Shown: one piece after another, positions 1 through 8,796 of the stretch
How positions within the stretch are numbered: the first letter of the stretch is position 1
Layout of the letters: each line of letters starts with the position of its first letter
Assembly: GCA_965119665.1 (NCBI GenBank)
Contig: OZ221974.1
Location: 744,001 to 808,000, forward strand
From: Dialister sp900541485
Lineage (GTDB): Bacteria; Bacillota; Negativicutes; Veillonellales; Dialisteraceae
Length of the DNA stretch: 64,000 bases
Reading direction: 5' to 3'
Notes under the pieces: generated by a model
Databases searched by the model: none
What the model saw: only the letters and a program-made list of their open reading frames with translations
Told to the model about the DNA's origin: nothing
Translations under genes and position numbers: made by a program

Positions 1-887
1 CTTGTGCCCTGATTGGTCTTTTTTCTCTGTCCCAGGTTTTTATGCTGGCGGAAAAAGCCATTAAGCAAAGAGGCGGCATCGTCGAATTTAAAGATTCTGT
101 CATTCTGAAAATGAAAGAATTAAGACAAATCGGCCCCACCGTCATCAGATCCTGGCTTATCGGAAATATTATAGGCATTCTCCCCGGTGCAGGTGCTTCT
201 ATTGCCTGCTTCCTCGGTTATAATACGGCCCGCCAGTTTTCTTCTAAACCCGAAGATTTCGGTCACGGCTCCATTGAGGGCGTTGCCGGATCGGAAGCTG
301 CCAATAATGCCGTTACAGGCGGTTCGCTGATACCGACATTGACACTCGGTATTCCCGGTGAATCGGTAACGGCCGTTCTCATGGGCGGTCTGATTATCCA
401 GGGACTGCAACCGGGGCCTGAGCTGTTCACGAAATACGCTCCCATGACTTACACTTTTTTTGCCGGCTTTGTCATTATCCAGTTCCTGATGCTTGTCATC
501 GGCCTCGGCGGCTGCCGCATATTTGCCCACATTTCTAAATTATCGGATGCCATTTTGATTCCCTGCATCTTTGTCCTTTGTGTTATCGGTTCTTTTGCCA
601 TTAACAACAGCTTTATCGATGTCATCATCATGTTCATCTTCGGTGTAACCGGATATCTCATGAGGAAACTGGATCTCAATACAGCAGCTGTCGTTCTTGC
701 CCTGATTTTAGGACCGATTGGCGAAAAAGGTCTCCGCCGGAGTCTGACCCTTTCCGGTGATGACATTACCATTCTTTTCTCCACTCCCATTTGCTGGGTT
801 CTTATCACGCTTTGTATTTTATCCTCTTTCTCCCCTCTCCTCATGGACTGGCTGAAAAAAGGAAAACAGATTTTAAAGAAAAACTGA
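1..887 (+). CDS. Tripartite tricarboxylate transporter permease TctA family, 3' part
   Basis: The reading frame is open from the first bases of the window and reaches a stop at 887, so the 5' half lies outside. The protein is a very hydrophobic permease with the TctA signatures GAGASIACFLGYN and a GGSLIPTLTLGIPGE stretch near residues 45-115 of the visible part. TctA proteins are the large membrane subunit of tripartite tricarboxylate transporters (TctABC), normally about 500 residues; about 295 are visible. An internal ATG at 42 is not the start, because the homology-like sequence (GLFSLSQVF) continues upstream of it. The partner TctC and TctB genes are not in the window. Substrate unknown, probably a carboxylate. 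Confidence 0.88.
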   Translation, partial: CALIGLFSLSQVFMLAEKAIKQRGGIVEFKDSVILKMKELRQIGPTVIRSWLIGNIIGILPGAGASIACFLGYNTARQFSSKPEDFGHGSIEGVAGSEAANNAVTGGSLIPTLTLGIPGESVTAVLMGGLIIQGLQPGPELFTKYAPMTYTFFAGFVIIQFLMLVIGLGGCRIFAHISKLSDAILIPCIFVLCVIGSFAINNSFIDVIIMFIFGVTGYLMRKLDLNTAAVVLALILGPIGEKGLRRSLTLSGDDITILFSTPICWVLITLCILSSFSPLLMDWLKKGKQILKKN

Positions 888-890
888 TAC

Positions 891-923
891 AAAAAGCACG
901 GTATTTCAAGAACCGTGCTTTTT
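891..923 (+). terminator. Rho-independent terminator after tctA
   Basis: A 12-bp perfect stem (AAAAAGCACGGT / ACCGTGCTTTTT) with a 9-nt loop starts three bases after the tctA stop codon and ends in a T run. Confidence 0.85.
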
Positions 924-930
924 CCATATA

Positions 931-960
931 AAAAACACAGGCCGTTACACCTGTGTTTTT
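931..960 (-). terminator. Terminator after yebC, bidirectional
   Basis: An 11-bp perfect stem (AAAAACACAGG / CCTGTGTTTTT) around an 8-nt loop lies just downstream of the yebC stop. A/T runs on both sides mean it can act on both converging transcripts. Confidence 0.8.
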
Positions 961-976
961 TTCTTTTGTCTTTTCT

Positions 977-1711
977 TTATTCTAAATCTTCGGGAAGTTC
1001 TGCGTTCGTATATACTTCCTGTACATCATCCAGTTCTTCAAGCTCACTGATCATGCGGGACATGGTCTGTGCCGCATCTCCTTCAAGAGCGACTGTCGTA
1101 TCGGGAACCATAGCAAGCTCGGAGGCTTCTACGGCAATTCCTTCTTTTTCAAGTGCTTCCGATACGGTCAGAAAATCTTCCGGCGCCGTTGTGATTTCAT
1201 AGCTGTCTCCTTCAGCGGATACATCTTCTGCGCCCGCATCAAGAGCAATCATCATAATTGTATCTTCATCGGTCGCTTCTTTATCTACCACAATGGTTCC
1301 TTTTTTCTTAAACATCCAGGATACGCACCCCGGTGTCCCGATGCTTCCGCCGTGATGAGTAAATCCGTGACGTACATCGGCAGCCGCGCGGTTTCTGTTA
1401 TCTGTATTGCACTCTACAATGACAGCGGCACCGCCCGGACCGTAGCCTTCGTAAGTCACTTCATCAAAGCCTGCCCCTGAAGCGGCACCGATGCCTTTAT
1501 CAATGGCACGCTGGATATTATCCTTCGGTACATTGTTCTGCTTTGCTTTCGTCAGAGCGAGCTTCAGACGCATATTCCCGACAGGATCACCGCCGCCCAT
1601 GCGGGCTGCAATTGTGATTTCTTTAGAAATTTTTGTGGTTATTTTCGCACGGATGGCATCTGTTTTGCCTTTTTTCCGCTTAATATTTTCCCACTTGGAA
1701 TGTCCTGACAT
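977..1711 (-). CDS. yebC: YebC/PmpR family protein
   Basis: 244 residues beginning MSGHSKWENIKRKKGKTDA, the classic YebC start, with the conserved YEGYGPGGAA segment near residue 95. The frame is open further upstream, but the ATG at 1711 has a GGAGGAG ribosome site and the family N-terminus. YebC proteins are described as DNA-binding regulators and, more recently, as ribosome-associated factors that relieve stalling at proline runs. Last gene of the ylxM-to-yebC series, 2 nt after the SPOUT methyltransferase gene and followed by a terminator. Confidence 0.95.
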   Translation of the reverse strand: MSGHSKWENIKRKKGKTDAIRAKITTKISKEITIAARMGGGDPVGNMRLKLALTKAKQNNVPKDNIQRAIDKGIGAASGAGFDEVTYEGYGPGGAAVIVECNTDNRNRAAADVRHGFTHHGGSIGTPGCVSWMFKKKGTIVVDKEATDEDTIMMIALDAGAEDVSAEGDSYEITTAPEDFLTVSEALEKEGIAVEASELAMVPDTTVALEGDAAQTMSRMISELEELDDVQEVYTNAELPEDLE

Positions 1712-1712
1712 C

Positions 1713-2297
1713 TTAATTCTCCTCCTTTTTTTGCCACCAAGGTTCCCCCAGAAGGCGGTCGAGGATAATGGCAACAGCACTTCTCACACAGAGGTGATTG
1801 TACTTTCCCGCCCCGTAAACGGGTTCAATAATATAATCAAACTGTTTCATCATTTCTTTTGTCATACCGAATCCGGTACCGAAAAGAATAAAAACAGGTT
1901 TGCTTTCTTCCTCCAATTTCTTGCGCATCGTTGCATAAGAAATCGTATTCGGGTACACCCGGGCATCGGTGGTTACAATGACCGGTTTTTCCCCGCATTC
2001 TTTTTCAATCCGGCTGATTGCCTCTTCAAGAGAGGAAACAAGCTCTGTCTCTTCAAAAGCTTCCTTCCTGTTCGGATTATAACGGACTCCGCCGCCGGTT
2101 TTCCAATGGTTCATGATGCGGAGTGCCATTTCTCTCTGGCTTTCTACCGGATGAATAATGAAATAGGTCCGTACATCATATGTTTTGGCACTGCGGGCAA
2201 TATCATGAAGATCATAGTTCGTAAGCGCCGTCGTAACGACTTCCATATGTTTATTATAAATCGGATAATGAATCAATCCTATATAAACAGGAGCCAC
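1713..2297 (-). CDS. SPOUT-type RNA methyltransferase next to trmD
   Basis: 194 residues. The start is MAPVYIGLIHYP with a GTG codon that overlaps the trmD stop (TAGTG), so the two genes are translationally coupled. The sequence matches the small SAM-dependent RNA methyltransferase family (Methyltrn_RNA_4 type) commonly encoded directly after trmD in Firmicutes and Thermotogae: an N-terminal IHYPIYNKHMEVVTTALTN segment, and a C-terminal GTGFGMTKEMM stretch resembling the SPOUT knot loop. The RNA target is unknown. Position in the operon suggests tRNA or rRNA modification. Confidence 0.85.
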   Translation of the reverse strand: MAPVYIGLIHYPIYNKHMEVVTTALTNYDLHDIARSAKTYDVRTYFIIHPVESQREMALRIMNHWKTGGGVRYNPNRKEAFEETELVSSLEEAISRIEKECGEKPVIVTTDARVYPNTISYATMRKKLEEESKPVFILFGTGFGMTKEMMKQFDYIIEPVYGAGKYNHLCVRSAVAIILDRLLGEPWWQKKEEN

Positions 2298-3043
2298 TAT
2301 ATTTTCTCCTTTTCTCGCAGTATTTCTGCCATTAACTTTTCATCTTGCTTCGTCATTTCCAATTTTTCAAGGAGATCCGGTCTGTTTTCCAAAGTCCGCC
2401 GGAGAGCTTCTTTTCTACGCCATTTAGCGATATTTTCATGATGACCGCTTAAAAGTACTTCCGGCACTTCCCAACCGTTGTATACGGCAGGTTTTGTATA
2501 TTGCGGATATTCCAGCAACGGTTCATAAAAAGAATCGCCTGCCGCACTTCCCGCATCGCCCAGTACCCCCGGTACCATCCTTGCCACCGCATCCGCTATC
2601 ACCATGGCGCCAAGCTCACCGCCGGTAAGAACGTAATCGCCGATAGAAACAAGCTCGTCAGCCAGATGCTTTTCCACACGGTGATCGACACCTTCATAAT
2701 GGCCGCAGATAAGTACCAGATGGTCATAGTTATGATACAGTTCTTTTGCTTTGTCCTGCGTAAAAGGAGCTCCTGCAGGGGAAAGAAACAGCACCCTGTC
2801 CCTTTCTCCTCTTTCGGGAAGAACATGCCGGCAGGCGTCAAATAAAGGAGCGCACTGCATGAGCATTCCTGCCCCGCCGCCATAGACGGTATCATCGACA
2901 CGGTGATGTTTATCTTGCGAAAACGCCCGCGGGTCAGTGACACGCATGTCCATAAGTCCGGCTTCCAAAGCTCTTTTTATGATGCTGTGTTTAAAAAATG
3001 CTTCTATAAATTCAGGAAACAAAGACAAAATATCAATTTTCAT
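2297..3043 (-). CDS. trmD: tRNA (guanine37-N1)-methyltransferase
   Basis: 248 residues, the usual TrmD length, which methylates G37 of tRNAs and prevents +1 frameshifting. Visible hallmarks: MKIDILSLFPEFIEAFFKHS at the N-terminus, the knot segment LICGHYEGVDHRVE near residues 110-125, and SIGDYVLTGGELGAM just after it, which forms the SAM-binding trefoil. The C-terminal domain has the YTKPAVYNGWEVPEVLLSGH region. Directly follows rimM with 1 nt between them. Confidence 0.97.
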   Translation of the reverse strand: MKIDILSLFPEFIEAFFKHSIIKRALEAGLMDMRVTDPRAFSQDKHHRVDDTVYGGGAGMLMQCAPLFDACRHVLPERGERDRVLFLSPAGAPFTQDKAKELYHNYDHLVLICGHYEGVDHRVEKHLADELVSIGDYVLTGGELGAMVIADAVARMVPGVLGDAGSAAGDSFYEPLLEYPQYTKPAVYNGWEVPEVLLSGHHENIAKWRRKEALRRTLENRPDLLEKLEMTKQDEKLMAEILREKEKI

Positions 3044-3044
3044 A

Positions 3045-3542
3045 CTATTCCCATTCCGGTAAATGTACCGTCATAATTTCCTTTTCCGGTTCAACGGAAA
3101 GAATACACGACGGTATGGCAGGAAGATACATTTCTTTTCCCTCTGTCGTCATGACGGTATACACATCATTGGCACCGGTCTCGATGATTTCTTTAATTTT
3201 TCCTACGGTCTCTCCCGTATCGGACAGGACAGTCATGCCTATAAGTTGGAAATAATAATATTCCCCGTTTTTTAATACAGGCAAATCAGAAATTTTTGCT
3301 TTCGCCGTCCGGTTCACCAGCAGCTCCGCTCCATTCCGGTCTTCTATCCCCTCCACACGAAGGATATAGATATTTTTATGAGGCCGGGCCGAGATGATTT
3401 TATATACTTTTCCGTCTATAAAAAGTGTTTTCAGCGATTTAAAAATCTCCGGTCTTTCTATATCGGGAAATATACGCAAATCACCCCGCACACCATGCGG
3501 GGCTACGATTCGGCCAACGATCATCCATTCGTCGGAATTCAT
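3045..3542 (-). CDS. rimM: 16S rRNA processing protein RimM
   Basis: 165 residues from the ATG at 3542 (MNSDEWMIVGRIVAPHGVRG). RimM binds S19 and helps 30S maturation. The N-terminal RimM barrel is followed by a PRC-barrel whose end reads YLPAIPSCILSVEPEKEIMTV. The frame is open to an upstream ATG at 3572 inside ylqD. I chose 3542 because it falls 2 nt after the ylqD stop (TGATATG, coupling) and gives the normal short lead before VGRIVAPHG. The upstream ATG has an AGGAG about 15 nt away, too far to be convincing. Confidence 0.92.
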   Translation of the reverse strand: MNSDEWMIVGRIVAPHGVRGDLRIFPDIERPEIFKSLKTLFIDGKVYKIISARPHKNIYILRVEGIEDRNGAELLVNRTAKAKISDLPVLKNGEYYYFQLIGMTVLSDTGETVGKIKEIIETGANDVYTVMTTEGKEMYLPAIPSCILSVEPEKEIMTVHLPEWE

Positions 3543-3543
3543 A

Positions 3544-3951
3544 TCATTCACGGAAAGCAATGATCTTTCCATCTTCCACGAGGATTTCTCCTCCTGTCAC
3601 TGTATTCATATCATCTCCTACATGGAGAGTCACGATACGGTTCAGCGGCTGCCGTGGAAGCTCTGCACCAATCGTTAATTTTTCCAGATGTTCCTTATCT
3701 GCCGTCAGTTTATCTTTTACCTGCAGCATGCGCACTTTCTGTTCATCAAACTGTGCACGGAGAGGTGCTACGGCCTGCATATTAATCTTTGCCTGCTCCG
3801 ATAACTTGGCATTTGCCTCAAACTCAAGCTGTGTTATATCATTTTCCACACTCTTGATGTTTTGGTTAATCTGGTTTAAAAGCGTTGTCTTTAAAGATTC
3901 CGTCAGCTTCGACTTGACAGCAACAGGAATCAATACTTGAATTTCATCCAT
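3544..3951 (-). CDS. ylqD: YlqD family protein
   Basis: 135 residues, largely helical and coiled-coil (about residues 15-85: many E, Q, K and hydrophobic repeats), ending in a small beta-like tail LHVGDDMNTVTGGEILVEDG. This matches the YlqD family, which sits between khpA and rimM in many Firmicutes; its function is unknown. Coupled to rimM. Confidence 0.85.
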   Translation of the reverse strand: MDEIQVLIPVAVKSKLTESLKTTLLNQINQNIKSVENDITQLEFEANAKLSEQAKINMQAVAPLRAQFDEQKVRMLQVKDKLTADKEHLEKLTIGAELPRQPLNRIVTLHVGDDMNTVTGGEILVEDGKIIAFRE

Positions 3952-3962
3952 TTGGGCACCCC

Positions 3963-4190
3963 TCAGAGAATATCAACAGCGACTTTTTTGTTTTCCCTTA
4001 AAGCCCCTGCTTTCACAACCGTACGAATTGCATTAGCGATGCGTCCTTTTCTGCCGATAACCTTACCCATGTCTTCCGGTGCAACTCTGATTTGGTATAC
4101 TTCCAGGCTGCCCTTCTGTACCACAGTCACAGAAACGGCTTCGGGATCTTTTACGAGAGCCCTGGTGATGTTTTCCACCAATTCTTTCAT
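3963..4190 (-). CDS. khpA: KH-domain RNA-binding protein KhpA
   Basis: 75 residues with a single KH fold containing the RNA-binding loop GKVIGRKGR near residues 46-54. KhpA forms a heterodimer with KhpB/Jag in several Firmicutes and affects RNA levels, cell length and division. The partner gene jag is also in this window (54690-55478). Ribosome site GGGAGGA lies just before the ATG. Between rpsP and ylqD, its usual place. Confidence 0.93.
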   Translation of the reverse strand: MKELVENITRALVKDPEAVSVTVVQKGSLEVYQIRVAPEDMGKVIGRKGRIANAIRTVVKAGALRENKKVAVDIL

Positions 4191-4202
4191 AGTGATCCTC
4201 CC

Positions 4203-4466
4203 TTATTTCTTTGCTTCAGCAAACTTTGCAAGGATGCCGTTCTTTTTCAAAAGAGAACGGACTGTGTCTGTCGGCTGTGCACCTTTTCCGAGCCAATTCA
4301 GAATTTCTTCTTCATTAAGCTTTACGGGAGCATCTGCCTTTGCCGGATCATACCAGCCTACAGTAGCAACCGGTGTTCCGTTTACAGCTTCCTTGGAATC
4401 AATAACAACAACACGGTAGAACGGATTCTTCTTTGCGCCCATGCGGGTCAAACGAATTTTTAACAT
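4203..4466 (-). CDS. rpsP: 30S ribosomal protein S16
   Basis: 87 residues beginning MLKIRLTRMGAKKNPFYRVV, the S16 signature. The ATG at 4466 is preceded by AAGGAGGTGA; the longer open frame upstream is not coding. S16 is an early assembly protein of the 30S subunit. 103 nt separate it from ffh, a gap that holds a GC-rich hairpin (GGCCG...CGGCC around 4523-4545) without a clear U run, possibly a processing or attenuation site. Confidence 0.97.
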   Translation of the reverse strand: MLKIRLTRMGAKKNPFYRVVVIDSKEAVNGTPVATVGWYDPAKADAPVKLNEEEILNWLGKGAQPTDTVRSLLKKNGILAKFAEAKK

Positions 4467-4569
4467 ACTTTCACCTCCTTGAAATGACAGGTTGTTCATT
4501 ACAAAATTTATGAAATAAATGGCCGGCCGGTTTCACGAACGGCCAATACTTCCCATAAGAGAGCAGTTT

Positions 4570-5934
4570 TCAGAAAGGAAATCCGCCGAAACCGCCAAAC
4601 CCTCCCATACCTCCTGCCGGAGGACGGAGCTTCTTGCCTTTCATTTTTTTCATCTGTTTCTGCATTTCCTTGAATTGCTTCATCATGCGGTTGACTTCCT
4701 GGATTTTTACACCCGCTCCGTCGGCAATTCTCTTTCTTCTGCTTCCGTTCAGAATATCAATATTTGCTCTTTCTGCAGGAGTCATGGAAAGAATGATTGC
4801 CTCGATATGTCTGACCTCTTTACCGTCCAGATCGATATCTTTCAGTTTATCTTTATATTTTCCCATCCCCGGTATCATACTCAAAATACCGGACATGGAG
4901 CCTAATTTCTGTATTTGTTTCAGCTGTTTCAAGAAATCCTCTAAGGAAAATTCTCCCTTTTGGATTTTTCTGGCCCCTTCCTTGATTGTGTCATGGTCCA
5001 TATTTCTTTGGGCCTGCTCAATCAAAGATTCCAAATCGCCCAAATCAAGAATTCTGCCTGCCATACGGTCGGGATGAAAATCCTCAAGCCCGCCGTCAAG
5101 CTTTTCACTGACACCGATAAGTTTAATCGGTTTTCCCGTTACGGTTTTAATGGAAAGCGCCGCACCGCCGCGGGCATCGCCATCCATTTTCGTTAAAATC
5201 GTTCCGTCAATTCCCAAGCTTTCATCAAACGCCCGGGCTGTCGTAACCGCATCCTGCCCGGTCATCGAATCGAGGACAAGGAGAATTTCATGGGGATGGA
5301 CATCGGACTTGATATTTCTAAGCTCTTCCATGAGTTTTTCATCAATGGTAAGACGGCCTGCCGTATCAAGAATCACCACATCTCTGTTGTAAGACTTTGC
5401 GGTGTCCACGGCATACCGGGCAATATGTACGGGATCGGCTCCGGGGGGCATACGGTATACAGGTACATCGACCTGCTCACCTAAGACTTCAAGCTGTTTG
5501 ACCGCTGCCGGACGGTAAACGTCACAGGCTGCCAAAAGCGGACGCTTTCCCCGTTTTTTCAGCATGAGAGCCAGCTTTCCTGCCGTCGTAGTTTTCCCTG
5601 CGCCTTGGAGACCTACCAGCATAATCACCGTCATGCCTGTAGAAGACATGGTGATTTTGCTCTGTGTCCCGCCGAGAAGTTCCGTTAATTCATCACGGAC
5701 TATTTTTATAACTGTCTGGTCCGGCTTAAGACTGCCGAAAACCTCTTCGCCTACCGCCTTTTCACGGACTTGGGCAATGAAGTTTTTAGCGACTTTGAAA
5801 TTGACGTCCGCTTCTAAAAGAGCTTTCCGCACTTCACGAAGCGCCGCATCAATGTCACTTTCGGAAAGTTTCCCCTTACCGCGGAGATCCTTAAACGCAG
5901 ACTGCAGTTTATCACCTAAATTTTCAAAAGGCAT
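4570..5934 (-). CDS. ffh: Signal recognition particle protein Ffh
   Basis: 454 residues, the SRP54 GTPase that targets nascent membrane proteins to the translocon. N domain residues 1-90; G domain with P-loop GLQGAGKTTTAGKLA near 107-121, DTAGR near 190 and TKMDGDARGG near 248; then the methionine-rich M domain, with MMKQFKEMQKQMKKMKGKK near the end. The protein finishes in a Gly/Phe tail (GGFGGFGGFPF). GAGGTGA ribosome site, 9 nt after ylxM. Confidence 0.98.
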   Translation of the reverse strand: MPFENLGDKLQSAFKDLRGKGKLSESDIDAALREVRKALLEADVNFKVAKNFIAQVREKAVGEEVFGSLKPDQTVIKIVRDELTELLGGTQSKITMSSTGMTVIMLVGLQGAGKTTTAGKLALMLKKRGKRPLLAACDVYRPAAVKQLEVLGEQVDVPVYRMPPGADPVHIARYAVDTAKSYNRDVVILDTAGRLTIDEKLMEELRNIKSDVHPHEILLVLDSMTGQDAVTTARAFDESLGIDGTILTKMDGDARGGAALSIKTVTGKPIKLIGVSEKLDGGLEDFHPDRMAGRILDLGDLESLIEQAQRNMDHDTIKEGARKIQKGEFSLEDFLKQLKQIQKLGSMSGILSMIPGMGKYKDKLKDIDLDGKEVRHIEAIILSMTPAERANIDILNGSRRKRIADGAGVKIQEVNRMMKQFKEMQKQMKKMKGKKLRPPAGGMGGFGGFGGFPF

Positions 5935-5943
5935 CGACTCACC

Positions 5944-6267
5944 TCAATCTGTTAATACTTTCAGGAACGGTGCTGCTTTTTCTTTCACCTCTCCGGGAAG
6001 AAGTGCTTCCAGTGCCAGAACCGCTTTCCTTCTTTTCCAGGCATCCCCGGCTAAGTGAAGCGTCTCTTCATAAAGAGACAGCTGCTCTTCTCCGTGACGC
6101 ATCGCATCATGCACTGCCTGACGGGAAATATGAAAATAGTCTGCAATCTCAGCAAGCGTGAGATTTTTGTTGTAATACATTTCGAGACACTCCCTCTGTC
6201 TTTGGGTCAAAAGTTTTCCGTAAAAATCGAGGAGTTCTCCTTTTTCCAATATCTTTTCCAATGACAT
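5944..6267 (-). CDS. ylxM: YlxM/UPF0122 HTH protein
   Basis: 107 residues with a sigma-70 region 4-like helix-turn-helix (LTLAEIADYFHISRQAVHDA, about residues 34-53). YlxM proteins precede ffh in most Firmicutes and are thought to act with the SRP; the exact role is unclear. First gene of the operon, 21 nt after the -10 element of a consensus promoter. Confidence 0.92.
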   Translation of the reverse strand: MSLEKILEKGELLDFYGKLLTQRQRECLEMYYNKNLTLAEIADYFHISRQAVHDAMRHGEEQLSLYEETLHLAGDAWKRRKAVLALEALLPGEVKEKAAPFLKVLTD

Positions 6268-6287
6268 GACATCACCATACCGAAATG

Positions 6288-6316
6288 ATTATATATAAAA
6301 CGAGGAATCATGTCAA
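6288..6316 (-). promoter_or_regulatory. Consensus sigma-A promoter of the ylxM-ffh operon
   Basis: On the minus strand TTGACA (6316-6311) and TATAAT (6293-6288) are separated by exactly 17 nt, a perfect housekeeping promoter just upstream of ylxM. Confidence 0.85.
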
Positions 6317-6358
6317 GCTTTTATCCTTTACAAGGTATTTTATAGAGAAGTGTTTCTC

Positions 6359-7498
6359 TTAATGCCCTGCAAAATGGCTTTCCGCTTCCAAAATGCGGTA
6401 GACGAGTTCGCCGGCATCGTATAAATCTTTTTCTTTAATTGTTTCGCGGTTCGTATGGAAATCAGTCATTCCCACTCCGCAAAGCACGGCAGGGAACCCC
6501 TTTGTACCGAACCAGTTCGCATCACTTCCGCCGCCGCTGGGTGCTGTTTTTACCTCAACCCCCGCCTCTTTGCAGGCCGCACGGAAAAGTTTCAGTACCG
6601 GTGCCTCATTTTCGATTTCAAACGATTCATATTCTTTATTTTTTTCTACGTCCAGTTTCCCTTCGGGAAATTCTGCCGCCGCTTTTTCAAAAGCCGTAAT
6701 CATTTCATCGGTTATTTTTTCCAACTTTTCAGGATTTCTGCTTCTTACTTCTGCCCGGACCACGCAAAGCTCGGGAACAATATTTGTGGCAATACCGCCG
6801 GAAATCACCCCGATATTGCAGGTCGTTTCTTCATCGATGCGGCCTGTCGGTGCCTTTGCAATTCCCTTCGCCGCCATCATGACGACATTTGTTCCTTTTT
6901 CGGGTGCCATGCCCGCATGAGCCGCCACACCGTGGCAAGTAAATTTCAGAGTATATTCGGCAGGCCCGGCAATAAAAGCATTTCCTGCTCCGCCGTCGGC
7001 ATCAAAAGTATATCCGAAATCAATCCCTTCCAAATATTTTTCTTCTATATGTTTCGAGCCGACCAGTCCGATTTCTTCCTGCACCGTAAAAATCACGGTA
7101 ATTTTTCCGTGGGGAATAAAATTTTCCTTCATCAGTGCAAGCCCTTCCAGAATCGCTGCCACACCGGCTTTGTCATCACTTCCCAGAATCGTGTCTCCCT
7201 TTGAGTGATAAACTCCGTTTTCCAAAATAGGCTCTATTCCGCGGCAACATTCCACCGAATCCATATGAGCGGTCAGCGCCACCGAAGGAAGCCCTTCCGC
7301 ATTGGCGGAAAAAGTGGCAATCAGATTGCCCGCATTCCCTCCTTCTACAGAACCTCCGTTGTCTTCTACAATTTTAGAAGCACCGAGGGCCTTTAATTTC
7401 TTTTTCAGCAAATCACAAATTTCACGTTCGCCCTTGCTTGGTGTATAGATTCTCACCAGCTCTTCGAACGTACTGCGTATCCGTTTTTCGTTAACCAT
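6359..7498 (-). CDS. PepT-like M20 family metallopeptidase
   Basis: 379 residues with the di-zinc M20/M25/M40 layout: LTAHMDSV near residue 77 (zinc His and catalytic Asp), GSDDKAGVAA near 106, and VQEEIGLVGS near 137 (catalytic Glu pair). The middle is the dimerisation insert. It resembles the PepT-like subgroup (about 370 residues), predicted to hydrolyse small peptides in the cytoplasm; substrate not shown. GAGGAGG ribosome site precedes the ATG. Confidence 0.88.
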   Translation of the reverse strand: MVNEKRIRSTFEELVRIYTPSKGEREICDLLKKKLKALGASKIVEDNGGSVEGGNAGNLIATFSANAEGLPSVALTAHMDSVECCRGIEPILENGVYHSKGDTILGSDDKAGVAAILEGLALMKENFIPHGKITVIFTVQEEIGLVGSKHIEEKYLEGIDFGYTFDADGGAGNAFIAGPAEYTLKFTCHGVAAHAGMAPEKGTNVVMMAAKGIAKAPTGRIDEETTCNIGVISGGIATNIVPELCVVRAEVRSRNPEKLEKITDEMITAFEKAAAEFPEGKLDVEKNKEYESFEIENEAPVLKLFRAACKEAGVEVKTAPSGGGSDANWFGTKGFPAVLCGVGMTDFHTNRETIKEKDLYDAGELVYRILEAESHFAGH

Positions 7499-7547
7499 TT
7501 TTCCTCCTCAAAATCATGCCACACCACAACGGCACGTCATGTCAATT

Positions 7548-8717
7548 CTACAATCTTAATAAAAGTTCTTTATCCGTTTCTTTTCCGTTTTCAATGTAAA
7601 TGCGGGGAACCCGTTTGCTGACTGCACAAGTGAGTTCATAAGGAATCGTTCCTGCCGCTTTCGCCATATCATCCAATGAATTATTCCTGCCGAATATTTC
7701 TATTTCACTTCCTACGTCCACATCAGGCTTATCCGTCAAATCAATCATGGCCATATCCATACATATCCGTCCCAGCTGTCTTGCCGGACCGTTCGTGGTC
7801 ATCAATGAACATTTTCCGGACAAGGAACGGAAAAATCCGTCGGCGTATCCGTAAGGAATGACCCCCACTCTTGTCGTTTTATCCGTCACATAAATGCCGC
7901 CGTAACTGATCGGTGTTCCCGGCGGATAAATTTTAATCGTACTGACCGTCGTTTTCATCGTCATGACAGGCGTAAGTCCCAGAAGAGCGGCGTGCTTTCC
8001 ATAGCCGTAAAGCAAAAGCCCCGGCCGCACCATATCCATAAAAGTATCCGGATATACCGCTGTCGCGCCCGTATTCGCACAGTGGTGAAGCGCAAAAGAT
8101 TGTCCCCACCTTTTTTCCGTTTCTTCTATCACCTTCCGGAAGAGGTCAAATTGCTTTTTCGTATAGGATTCGTAAGGTTCGCCCTCTTCATCGGCTACGG
8201 CAAAATGAGTAAAAATACCTTCCGCCTCAAGTCCGGGCAGGCGGCAGGCATGGATAATTCCTTCTACGCCCGTATCAAACAGGTCGCCGCTGCAGAGGTA
8301 GCCCAGCCGTGACATTCCCGTATCCACCTTAATATGGATTTTGAGCGTTCCTTTTAACTTAACGGCTTCCTCACTGTATTCCAGAGCTTTCGCCTCGCAG
8401 GTCACCGCCTGGGTGATATGAAAAGAAATCAGCCGTCCTACCTGCTCCTTCGGCGTATGTCCCAAAATCAGAACAGGCATGGTGATTCCGTTCAGCCGCA
8501 GTTCCATAGCTTCATCGATACTGCTGACCGCCAGATACTCCGCCCCCAGCTCTTCCAGTTTTTTTGCCACCTTCACCGAGCCGTGTCCGTACGCATCCGC
8601 TTTGACAACACCTAAAAATTTTACGTTTTTCCCTATATGTTCCCTGATTTTTTTGTAATTGCAGGCCAGAGCGTCGAGATCAATCTCAGCCCAGGTTCTC
8701 CGTAAAGTCGATTCCAT
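7548..8717 (-). CDS. alr: Alanine racemase
   Basis: 389 residues starting MESTLRRTWAEIDLDALACN. PLP enzyme making D-alanine for peptidoglycan. The cofactor lysine is in VVKADAYGHG (near residue 38), and the catalytic-tyrosine region is SYGGIYVTDKTTRVGVIPYG near 265. An AAGGAAAG ribosome site supports the ATG at 8717; the frame is open 31 codons further upstream but that extension does not look like Alr. Confidence 0.96.
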   Translation of the reverse strand: MESTLRRTWAEIDLDALACNYKKIREHIGKNVKFLGVVKADAYGHGSVKVAKKLEELGAEYLAVSSIDEAMELRLNGITMPVLILGHTPKEQVGRLISFHITQAVTCEAKALEYSEEAVKLKGTLKIHIKVDTGMSRLGYLCSGDLFDTGVEGIIHACRLPGLEAEGIFTHFAVADEEGEPYESYTKKQFDLFRKVIEETEKRWGQSFALHHCANTGATAVYPDTFMDMVRPGLLLYGYGKHAALLGLTPVMTMKTTVSTIKIYPPGTPISYGGIYVTDKTTRVGVIPYGYADGFFRSLSGKCSLMTTNGPARQLGRICMDMAMIDLTDKPDVDVGSEIEIFGRNNSLDDMAKAAGTIPYELTCAVSKRVPRIYIENGKETDKELLLRL

Positions 8718-8796
8718 ATGCTGCTTTCCTTTTCTTGAAATATATACTATAGAATAAACCGTACTGCCCCGGAATACAATATCCCCTGCAATACCT

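Noticed and set aside
1491..2441. Long plus-strand open frame of 316 codons
   Set aside because: It lies antisense across yebC, the SPOUT methyltransferase and trmD, whose starts, ribosome sites and family motifs are convincing; the plus-strand protein has no recognisable features.
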